A program made the position numbers and the translations under genes. A stretch of DNA of 64,000 nucleotides, taken from assembly GCA_027625915.1 (NCBI GenBank), contig JANTQA010000072.1, positions 806,001 through 870,000 of the forward strand, read 5' to 3'. The notes beneath the pieces are model-generated. The model did no database searches and was not told the origin of the DNA. It saw only the letters and a list, made by a program, of their open reading frames with translations. This document shows, piece after piece, positions 24,955-35,200 of this stretch; position 1 is the first letter of the stretch, and each line of letters starts with the position of its first letter. This stretch comes from Anaeramoeba flamelloides (Eukaryota > Metamonada > Anaeramoebidae).

Positions 24955-25125
24955 GTTTGATAGGATTTTATAATTAAAATTATTATTATTCTATTTAAAT
25001 AATCAGATATTCTATTTACGATTACCAAAATTTCGATAAATATACGAAAATCTTTATTTATCTTAACAATTGTAAAAAAAACTATTTTTCACAAAAGTCC
25101 ATATTTAGAACAGTATATATTAAAA
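24955..25125. mobile_element. MITE family 2, partial fossil
   Basis: It resembles the right half of the family-2 copy at 50891-51274. Shared landmarks in order are AATAATCA..AT, TTTACTATTA/TTTACGATTA, CAAAATTT, TTTATTTATCT, AATTGTAAAAA and CATATTTA. Confidence 0.45.
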
Positions 25126-25138
25126 GGAAAAACTTTTA

Positions 25139-25335
25139 TACAGTAAGTTTCACTTTTAAGTTAAAACTTTCAACGAAATTTAAGGCAAAAAAAAATCTCA
25201 AATTAAAGCACAAAATTTGGAATTTTTTTTTACAATTTATTTTACTCGAATCTGAATTTTGTGCCTTAATTTGAGATTTTTATTGTGCCTTAAATTCCGT
25301 TGATAGTTTTTACCTTAAAAGTGTAACTGACTGTA
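25139..25335. mobile_element. MITE family 1
   Basis: A full copy with ends TACAGTAAGTTTCAC and GTAACTGACTGTA. Confidence 0.9.
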
Positions 25336-25474
25336 AAAGTATAAAAGTTTTAAGTTTTTTTTTTTTTTTTGAATTTTTACAATTTATATCACTCCAAATT
25401 TTAAATTGTAAAATTCAATTATTGTATTCTAATACACAACCAATGTTTTCAAGTTTGATAAATAATTATAATAA

Positions 25475-28400
25475 TTACCTTTTTCTTTTTACTTTGTTAG
25501 ATAAATCAGTAGAATGTATTTTCCTTTTTTTAATATCCCAAGTTTTTTGATTTAACCTATTATCGGGTATTAACGTTGCTTCCGAACTATTTTTATTTAC
25601 TAAATCATCATCTTTTTTTTTGTTCATCACCAATTTCACTTTCTAAGTTTTTATCACTATTATTAATGGATATGGGCATTTTAACAGCTATATTATTTGT
25701 TTTTCTTTTTTTTTCTTTACATAATTCTTTTTCTTCTTTTTCATTTTCATTTTCATTTTTATTTTCCTTTTCATTTTCGTTTTCTTTTTCATTTTCTGTG
25801 ATTTTTTTTTGTAGAGTCAAAATTGATCTTTCTTCTTTATAAACAAAAATTTTATGTCCAACATTTTGGATAGAATTAAAATTTTCACCTGATTTATCAA
25901 TAGAGTTTGTATTATATTGGCTTTTTTTTTGGAATATTCAAAGTTGTATCGTTGTCATTGTTATCAACTTCAACCTTTTTTGAATATATTTTTTTATTTT
26001 CAATAATATTTGTTTGATCTTTTTCTATTTTATAATTACTTTCATCTCCAAAAGTTAACGTTTCATAATTTTCTTCTTTCTGTTGCAAATCATCTAGATT
26101 AAATTTATAACTACTACAGTCAGTTTCACTTTTAAGGCACAAACTTTCTACGAAATTTAAGGCACAAAAAAAATCTCAAATTAAGGCACAAAATTCAAAT
26201 TCTAGTAAAATAATTTGTGAAAATTAAAATTCCAAAAAATTGTGCTTTAATTTGAGATTTTTTTGTGCCTTAAATTTCGTTGAAAGTTTGTGCCTTAAAA
26301 GTGAAACTGACTGTAATATTTTTTAAAAAAGTTTTTTTAATTTGTTGATCAGATATATTAACAATTCCCCTTTCTTCACTAATACAGTCAGTTTCACTTT
26401 TAAGGCACAAAATTTCAACGAAATTTAAGGCACAATAAAAATCTCAAATTAAAGCACAAAATTCAAATTCTAGTAAAATAATATGTAAAAAAAAAAAATT
26501 CCAAAATTTGTGCCTTAATTTGATATTTTTTTGTGCCTTAAATTTCGTTGAAAGTTTGTGCCTTAAAAGTGAAACTGACTGTATCAACCAATGGAATTAT
26601 TTTTTTAAAATTCAAAAGAATTTCAAGATAAGAATTTAATAAATTTTCTATATGACAACTTAAGGAATCTAGTATAAATAATTCTGGTTTATTCTTTGGA
26701 TTATGTATAATTATTAAAGACCAATGTTCATTGTAATGTATAGGAATTATCCAATAATCTTTAGTCCAATCCTCATCATGTATCGGTAAATTTGTTGGAT
26801 TTTTGGAAAGAATTTCATAGAAATATGTATTAAAAAATTGAACATTCGTATACATACTTTGCAACCCAATTTGTGCATAAATTATATAAAAATTAATTAT
26901 CGAGCCAGTAATTTTACCCTCTAACTTTAAAGAATCCAAATCATTTAATTTAATACAGTCAGTTTCACTTTTAAGGCACAAAATTGCAACGAAATTTAAG
27001 GCACAAAAAAAATCTCAAATTAAAGCACAAAATTCAAATTCTAGTAAAAATAAATTGTAAAAAATAAAATTCCAAATTTTGTGCCTTAATTTGAGATTTT
27101 TTTGTGCCTTAAATTTCGTTGAAAGTTTGTGCCTTAAAAGTGAAACTGACTGTATTTACTATTCCAATTTTATATCTATGATATATATTATCTGGAAAAG
27201 TTAACAATATTTCATTTTTAATATCTTCCCTTTCAAAATTTGGAATTGATTTCTCGTTTCTTACATACCATTGGAAATAATTAACATTGATCAATCTTTG
27301 AATAGCCCTTGATACATTCATAGAAAGTGTTTTTCTAATTTCTATATCAAAATATTTTTTAAATACTGTTGGAACGATATTTAGATAATCTTTATATCCT
27401 TTAGTAAATTCAAATGTATTATTCTTATCATTGAATTGAATTATTTTTACAAAATAATTATATAGCGTATTACTATCCAAAGGCTGTCGATATAAAGTAT
27501 TGATTTCGTCTTGTTTATTACAGTCAGTTTCACTTTTAAGGCACAAACTTTCAACGAAATTTAAGGCACAAAAAAAATCTCAAATTAAGGCACATTTTTT
27601 GGAATTTTAATTTTTACAATTTATTTTACTAGAAGCTGAATTTTGTGCTTTAATTTGAGATTTTTATTGTGCCTTAAATTTCGTTGAAAGTTTGTGCCTT
27701 AAAAGTGAAACTGACTGTATCATATATTTTATCTAGAATAATTACATTTGATAGGTCACCAATGCAGTTATTTTCTTCAGATGGATAATTAATTGAATTT
27801 CCTATATCATATTCACAATTATTTTTACTCTGATCTTTATTTTTTTCTAACATTAATGTTATTTTTTCATTCTTTTTATTTTCCAATTTCTTTTCCTTGC
27901 CTTCTTCATCATAGATTATTTCTCCAATTCTCTTTTCTTTATTTATTTTTATCAGATTTATTTTTTCTTTCTTTTCTTTCTTTCTTTTTTTTCTTTTCTT
28001 TCTTTCTTTTTTTTCTTTTTATTCTTCTGATCCTTCACATTGTTTGTTTTATTAATCTTTCCTTTTCTATCTTTATAACCCTTGTTCTTTTCATTTACTT
28101 TCAGTTTAATTTTTTTTTTCTTTTTCATTTGTAAATCCGTGTAAAAGACTTCGAGTTTTTTAATTTTTATAATTTGTTTGATAATCTTATTATAATTCCA
28201 TTTCTGATTAATTAAACATTTTATTTCAAGAAAGTACAGTCAGTTTCACTTTTAAGGCACAAACTTTCAACGAAATTTAAGGCACATAAAAAATCTCAAA
28301 TTAAAGCACAAAATTCAAATTCTAGTAAAAATAAATTGTAAAAAAAAAAATTGCAAATTTTGTGCCTTAATTTGAGATTTTTTTGTGCTTTAAATTCCGT

Positions 28401-29291
28401 TGAAAGTTTGTGCCTTAAAAGTGAAACTGACTGTAATTATTATTATGATCTGTTAATATTGTATTAAAAAAATTAAATATTAGGCTATTTATTAATAAAA
28501 AGTAACAATCTTCACCAATCGTATTATCATAACGAGTATCCCTTGCACGATAACGTGTTATTTTTTTTTGTTAATGCATCAGGCGTAACCTTGCTTAGAT
28601 TGATGTTTAGATTCAATAAAATTAATTTAAACGCATAATTTGGAACTTTCATAAAATCCTAATCAAAAACCTGATCCAAATATTTGAATCTGTGTATATT
28701 TAAATAATTATTATATTTTAAAAAGTTTTCTTCATTTATAAAAGAAATATTCTTTTGTGATGAGCTATCAATTTTGTCATATATACGCTGAAAACTGGTA
28801 AAACTAAAGAACGTTTTATAAATTCTAAAAACCCTTCTAAAATAGTTCTTGTTTGTAAACATAACTTTAAAAAACGCCTCAACAAATATTGTAACAATTG
28901 CACCATCAACTTTTTTATTCATACTTGCTCGCTTTAAAACGGTCATTTTTTTTCTACAGTAGCTATTTTTTGATTAAGATTATGTACAGTCAGTTTCACT
29001 TTTAAGGCACAAACTTTCAACGGAATTTAAGGCACAATAAAAATCTCAAATTAAAGCACAAAATTCAGATTCTAGTAAAATAAATTGTAAAAAAAAATAA
29101 TCAAAAATTTTGTGCCTTAATTTGAAATTTTTTTGTGCTTTAAATTTCGTTGAAAGTTTGTGCCTTAAAAGTGGAACTGACTGTAACTGCTTGGATAAAA
29201 CTTGTTGACGTTCGAATAATTTCTGTAACAGTGTACCAAAGCCATCAATCTTTTTATCAAGACATGTTTCAACATTCATATCGTGGATCAT
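25475..29291 (-). CDS. MITE-interrupted gene with Ulp1-like protease domain
   Basis: Six coding segments lie on the minus strand, each separated by a family-1 MITE. The first begins MIHDMNVETCLDKKIDGFG at 29291 and continues as a coiled-coil-like stretch. A Lys-rich segment lies near 28000. One segment contains YFQWYVRNEKSIPNFE (27250). Another is a C48/Ulp1-type region with PIHYNEHWSLIIIH and LFILDSLSC (26700-26800), giving the His and Asp of the usual triad. The expected Gln and Cys motifs downstream were not found, so the domain may be truncated. The tail is rich in Glu, Lys and Asn and reaches a stop at 25475-25477, although a GT donor overlaps it. If each MITE is reduced to one TA, every junction stays in frame (for example KIYD-NKQDE, IVN-IKLND, PLVD-ISEER, FLKN-ISSYK). 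Remaining shifts fall mostly at A-runs. Ulp1 proteases cleave SUMO and also occur in DNA transposons. A transposon gene is more likely than a host one. Confidence 0.6.
26115..26315. mobile_element. MITE family 1 inside the Ulp1-like gene (a)
   Basis: A full copy. Collapsing it to one TA joins minus-strand codons ending FLKN to ISSYKFNLDD in frame. Confidence 0.95.
26383..26583. mobile_element. MITE family 1 inside the Ulp1-like gene (b)
   Basis: A full copy, only 67 bp from copy (a). Collapsing it joins KKIIPLVD to ISEERGIVN in frame. Confidence 0.95.
26954..27154. mobile_element. MITE family 1 inside the Ulp1-like gene (c)
   Basis: A full copy. Collapsing it joins YKIGIVN to IKLNDLDSL in frame. 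Confidence 0.95.
27519..27719. mobile_element. MITE family 1 inside the Ulp1-like gene (d)
   Basis: A full copy. Collapsing it joins ILDKIYD to NKQDEINTL in frame. Confidence 0.95.
28235..28435. mobile_element. MITE family 1 inside the Ulp1-like gene (e)
   Basis: A full copy. Collapsing it joins ILTDHNNN to YFLEIKCLI in frame. Confidence 0.95.
28985..29185. mobile_element. MITE family 1 inside the Ulp1-like gene (f)
   Basis: A full copy. Collapsing it joins QQVLSKQL to HNLNQKIATVE in frame, continuing what looks like the same coiled-coil heptad pattern. Confidence 0.95.
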
Positions 29292-29655
29292 CCCTTAAAA
29301 TTTATTTATTGTAAAAATATTAAAAGGAATTGAAAAATAAAAAAAAATAAATAAAAAAGAAAGCAAAAAAGTCAAAATCAAAAAAAATTAAAAAAGAAAG
29401 AAAAGAAAAAAAAATAAAAAATATTATAAATTGGACAAATAGTCATTTCAAACAACACATTTAAAAATGTATTTGATCAAACATTTTTGCAACATTTTTG
29501 TATTATTTTTATCGAAATTTATTTGATAAAAAAGTTTTAACATTCTTTTCACAGGTAAACTAAATTTAACAAAATTGATTACAGTAAATGCTTTACAAAA
29601 TGAAAAGAACTGATTTGCAATTCTTTTCAAATACTTTTTTTTTACAAAAACATGT

Positions 29656-30264
29656 TACAGTCAGTTCCACTTTTAAGGAACAAACTTTCAACGAAATTTA
29701 AGGCACAATAAAAATCTCAAATTAAGGTACACAAGTGTAAATATGGATATCTTAAAAAATAGAGTTTTTTTCAAAAAAAATAAATTTTAGAGATAAATAT
29801 ACATCAGTACATTGACCCCACAAAATGAGGAAGAGTAGATTGAAGAAATATCAAAATTTTATAATTGAGAACAAATTTTATTAAAAAATCGTGTCTCAAA
29901 TAGGTATATTTTGTTTCAAAAAATAAAAATAAAATAATTTTTTTTTCAAAACAAAATTTGCCTATTTGAGATACCATTTTAGATTAAAAGTTGAGTTTAA
30001 TTAAGTAATATGTTTTGTCATATTGTGTATAAATTCCAATTTTTTGGGGTCAATTTGTTAATGTTTATTTATCTCTAAAATCAAATTTTTTTGAAAAAAA
30101 CTCTATTTTTTGAGACATCCATATTTACTCTTGTGTACAAAATTCAGATTCTAGTAAAATAAATTGTAAAAGAAAAAAATTACAAATTTTGTACCTTAAT
30201 TTGAGATTTTCTTGTGCCTTAAATTCCGTTGCTAGTTTGTGCCTTAAAAGTGAAACTGACTGTA
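29656..30264. mobile_element. MITE family 1 split by a family-2 MITE
   Basis: The left arm (29656-29729) and right arm (30136-30264) of one family-1 copy are separated by a nested family-2 element at a TA in the left arm, which dates family 2 as the later insertion here. Ends are TACAGTCAGTTCCAC and CTGACTGTA. Confidence 0.9.
29728..30137. mobile_element. MITE family 2
   Basis: A 410-bp element, with TA at both ends, running TACACAAGTGTAAATATGG to CATATTTACTCTTGTGTA. Its long inverted arms include AAACTCTATTTTTTGAGACA and its complement, and TTTATTTATCTCTAAAAT. It has no coding capacity. TA target sites and short inverted ends suggest a Tc1/mariner-type non-autonomous element. Confidence 0.85.
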
Positions 30265-30663
30265 TTCAGAAAGTGCTTTATTTTTTAAAAATGTAGAAAA
30301 TTTCGAAATTAGAGTAAAACATTTTTGAAAAATCAGTATTACTCTATCTCAATTCCACTTTATTACTTTTTAAATAACGATAAAATTTTTAAAAAATTAT
30401 AGTCAACAAAAGATGTGTTATTGGCTTTATTGAATGATAAGAAACAATTAAAATGGACCCTTGAGAATTAAAAATCAATTCATTAACTGTATTTATGATA
30501 AATATATTAATAAACAAAAAATAACGTATTTTTCATCGAACTTGGTTGTTTATTTATAATTCAGTTTTATATATTTATCAGAGTATGTTTTATAACTCTT
30601 TAAAAAGTGAAAAGAAATTAGATTTAATAAATAATCTACCTAATTTTTTCAAATATAAACAGT

Positions 30664-30864
30664 TACAGTCAGTTTCACTTTTAAGGCACAAACTTTCAAC
30701 GAAATTTAAGGCACAAAAAAATCTCAAATTAAGGCACAAAATTTGTAATTTTAATTTTTACAATTTATTTTTACTAGAATTTGAATTTTGTGCCTTAATT
30801 TGAGATTTTTTTTGTGCCTTAAATTTCGTTGAATGTTTGTGCCTTAAAAGTGAAACTGACTGTA
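30664..30864. mobile_element. MITE family 1
   Basis: A full copy with high identity to the cluster consensus. Confidence 0.95.
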
Positions 30865-31892
30865 ATAAATTGAATAATGTATTAATTTGTCATTTTTTAT
30901 ACTTTTACTAAATATTTAATGGCAAATAAAAGTTTAAGCGAAACAAATACATGGTAAAGATATTTTTTTGAATCGATCATCTTTTATATTTTAACACAAA
31001 ATAAAAAAAAACAAATCGATCAAATCTTTCATTTTTTTTTTGTTTAACTCTGTTGTAAAAATTCATTATTTTCCAACTTTTTCATTCTCAAATTAAAAAA
31101 AGTTCATATCTTTTAAGAACAGTTTTAAACATTCCATTTGAACATAATTAGTTAATTATATTTTTTTTTAATTTTTAAAGAATATCGGAATTTTTGAAAG
31201 AAAATTTAATTTTTTTAATGAAAAACATTTAAAAATATGAGTAAAATTATATTTATGGAAACAATATTATTGTAGAGAATTTTCAAATAATCTTTTTATT
31301 GAATATTCATCATTTCCAATTGATCAAGTAAAATAATGTTCTTTATTGATTCGATTTGGAAAAAACTCCTTGTTATGTTACGAGTTTGGCCTGGAAAAAC
31401 GAGAATTATTATATTGTTCAGAGTGATGTAAGATTGTGTTGAGGAGTTCAAAGAGCGACGATTAATATAATCTTAGCACTTGAACAATATCATATTTTGA
31501 GCCTGGAAGGAGAACCAAAACGAGTAAACATAAAAGGTGATTTTTGAACAAATGAAGCAATATGAGGTGCTATTTATTTTTTAACTCGGGATTTAAATCT
31601 ACACAATAAAAAACAAAGAAGCACATTTTTAACCAATTTGTTATTTTGCAATTGTACTTTGAAGAACTTACTCTTCAAAGGATCTTTCTAACAATGAATT
31701 CATTGTAAATATTGAAGTTAAATTTTACATTTTCATTCATTGGTGATAAAACTTAGTTTAAATTGAACAGAGACAAAATACATTGTTCAACTTTTCAATG
31801 GGTTTCTATTTTCGCTTTTATTTTCCATTTGTTAGCCAATTCTCCAAAACAATCAAAATGCAAAATCGGCATAATTTTGTGTTCTTAACAGT
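30865..31892. other. Spacer with one structured patch
   Basis: No gene recognised. The stretch 31375-31530 is noticeably more GC-rich than its surroundings and holds the hairpin described separately. Confidence 0.5.
31411..31490. ncRNA. Possible structured RNA or hairpin
   Basis: Two paired blocks are nested: ATATTGTTC (31411-31419) with GAACAATAT (31482-31490), and TAAGATT (31429-31435) with AATCTTA (31469-31475). They enclose a loop of 33 nt. Flanks carry a repeated CCTGGAA..ACGAG motif. It could be a small RNA, a foldback remnant or chance; no family is recognised. Confidence 0.25.
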
Positions 31893-32092
31893 TTCAGTCA
31901 GTTTCACTTTTAAGGCACAAACTTTCAATGAAATTTAAGTCACAAAAAACCACAAATTAAGGCACAAAATTTCGAATTTTATTTTTTACAATTTATTTTT
32001 ACTAGAATTTGAATTTTGTGCTTTAATTTGATATTTTTATTGTGCCTTAAATTCCGTTGAAAGTTTGTACCTTAAAAGTGAAACTGACTGTA
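31893..32092. mobile_element. MITE family 1
   Basis: A full copy whose left TA is mutated (TTTCAGTCAG), just upstream of the CACTA-type transposase gene. Confidence 0.9.
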
Positions 32093-32142
32093 ATTAATAA
32101 TACCCCTCTCAATAATAATAATAAATCCCAATTAATTAACAC

Positions 32143-32145
32143 CCC

Positions 32146-32212
<67 letters not shown>
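32143..32212. repeat. (CA)n-(TA)n microsatellite
   Basis: A compound run of about 10 CA and 25 TA units. Open frames through it (Thr-His and Ile-Tyr runs) are artefacts. Confidence 0.95.
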
Positions 32213-32216
<4 letters not shown>

Positions 32217-32299
32217 GTAAATGTGAATTATTAAGATGTAATAATTCAAATCCAAATCCACAATACAAAAAGTTACCTCAAAATTTTCAGAAAATCTTT

Positions 32300-35200
32300 A
32301 TGAAAAATATTGATAATATGAAATTGTATCTAAAAAATTATGATCCAGATAGAAAAATCGACCAAATAAAGATATGTAAAAAATGTTATACCTTATTCAC
32401 AAGAAATAAAAGATGTAATAACCAAGACTGTAAAAGAGGAAAACAAAAAAAATTCAGATATATGCGAGGAAAACATGCTATATATTTTAAGAACATCGTT
32501 TCATATTATCTCTGCCCAGCATGTATGACTAAGAATATAAGTACAAATCAAAAATTTGTTAAGGGTTTAAACGTTAATTTACATATTAATCAAGAACTGG
32601 AATTGAAATTTCCAATGAATTGTAATGAGTCTGGTATTTCTATTGGATCAGGTGAAACAGAATGTGCAGCTAATATAAATAATAAAAATAATTTCAATAA
32701 TAGTACAGATGATAAAAAATTACTAGACAAATCAAATGATGATAAATCAACAAAAGAAATGAATGAATGTTCTAACTCCAATAACTCGCCATATACCAAA
32801 AATTTGAGAAAAAAAATAAATAAAACATATAATATCAAACAACTAGGTAAAAAGGCTTATGGGATGTTATCTAAAAAATCTGATAACAACCCATCCAATG
32901 ATATATATTCAGAATCATCTTCTGAAGAAACTTCAGACGAGGAATATTTTCCTCTATATAAGATGAAAAAAAAATCATCACAATCAATCAAAATCGACCT
33001 GAATAAAATTTATACAAAAATGAGAGATAAAAATCACGACGAAAATAAAAAAGAAAATACTATTAATAAAGAACAAAGTGAATTTTGTGGTTTTGATTAC
33101 TTAAAAGAAATAGGTAATTTTATATTCAACTCTCTTTTTATTTTATTTTTTTTAAATAGTTTTTCCAATGATCAAATGATTTAGAAATTTTATTTTATCT
33201 TTTCATTATATGTTACTTTTTTATTTATCAATAAATAATTATTTTCTATACATAATAGCTGACGAAATTTCAACAGCTTTATTTACTTGGAAACTTAAAT
33301 TTGGTATTTCAGATATAGCATGTGATGGATTATTCAAATTATTTAAAAGATTCAATGTTAAAGCTTTTCAACATTTACCAAATTGTATAAAAACTTTCAA
33401 CAAAAAAATATCAGATTCGCTAAATTTTTTGAAATCTGAAGAAATCACATTGGATTATTCACCAGCTAAATACTTAAAAGATGATTTAAATTTTACAACA
33501 AAATTTTATTGGATGAATGTTTCCCAATGGATCAAGGCATTTATATCATGCAAACCTTTAAGGGAATCATTAATTTATGAACAAAATAATTTCAGTAACC
33601 CCGATGAAAAAAATTTTGAACCACAAGAAGTTACTTCAACATTTGCTTATATCAAAGATATATACCCAATTATGAAAAATAAGAAATCAAATGAAGAATT
33701 TATAATAATTTCCTTTTTTATTGATGGACATAGAACAAATAAAACTTTGTAAACATTGAATTTTTTTCTCATCAAAATAAACAAAAAATAAGAATACAAT
33801 CTGATCCACTATTTTGATACACATTCTTAATAAAAATTAAGGTTAAAAAATCTCAAATCTCCCACCAAAATAAATTTTTTTCAAAAAATGTACGGGAATT
33901 TGAAATTTATAGAGCACATTTAATATCCTTGAGAGTTTATGACTCAAAAGTGGAACTGATTGTAATTTTTATTTCATTACAGTTAGTTTCACTTTTAAGG
34001 CACAAACTTTCAACGAAATTTAAGGCACAAAAAAATCTCAAATTAAGGCACAAAATTTGGAATTTTAATTTTTACAATTTATTTTTACTAGAATTTGAAT
34101 TTTGTGCCTTAATTTGAGATTTTTTTTTGTGCCTTAAATTTCGTAGAAAGTTTGTGTCTTAAAAGTGAAACTGACTGTATATAATTTGTATGTTTTTTTT
34201 AATCTTGATAATTATTATATTTTAATAAAAAAATAGATCAATTAACGGGTTTTATTTTTTTATAGAAAACATTCCCGTGTGTATTAGACTCAGATACGAA
34301 ACAATTTATTTAATTTCAAATACAAATAAAAAAATTGATCTCTACCAGATATTCGATGAATTACCTTTTATGAAAGATTTAAAAGAATTGTCAAAAAATG
34401 GAATAAAATTTAAGAATAAAATTTACAGAGTTATACCATGGCGTTTTTTTGCCGATTCACCAGAAGCCAACAAAGCACGCATGAGAGGTAGTCCAACAGG
34501 TTATAATTCATGTGCTTTTTGTAAAACCAACAGAAATAGTGGATATTATAATGATGTTCATTTTAAACATTTACCCCGTGACAATGTTGAGACCCTTTTA
34601 GTTCAAAATAAATTAAGGGAAATTAGGGGGGAAATTGTTGCCTTAAAAGAATATATTATGAATAAAAAAAGAGAGATCGAGATATTAGAAACTAGTCATT
34701 TAACTAAAGAAGAAAAAAATAAAAAGGGAAAGGGAAAAAAGAAGAAGAAAAGAAGAAATAAAAATACTACAAATAATGAAAAAGAAAACAAGAAACCTAT
34801 TCCAGTTCAAACTCAGCAAAAAATAAACAAAATTAATATGGAAATTAAAGAAATTAAAAAAAATGTCACACATCTTACCAAACAATTTGATTATTTAAAA
34901 TCAATATTTGGTGTTGGGTTGACCACAAATAACCCATTTGTTACAGATTTAAATTGGGATATTTCGTCAGTTTCAAGATTTATTATTGAAATGGTCCATT
35001 TAGTATTTGAAGGTAAGATTTAAATAAGATATATTCTTTTTTTTTTCTAGGTTGATACTCTATTTCATATTTTTTCTCTAATTTTACATATTTACTAAAT
35101 TTGATCGATTTTTTTTTTATAAAAATTAAAATATATGTATAAATGTATAAATAGGTTTGGGTAAAGATTTTTTAGAATTTTTTTCAGGTAAATTAAAACA

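Noticed and set aside
21854-34117. Many 60-90-codon frames containing TFKAQ or CLKSETD peptides
   Set aside because: These are translations of the family-1 MITE arms on either strand, not genes.
21793-34179. Regularly repeated units suggesting a CRISPR array
   Set aside because: Units are about 200-bp palindromic TA-flanked elements at irregular spacing in a eukaryotic genome.
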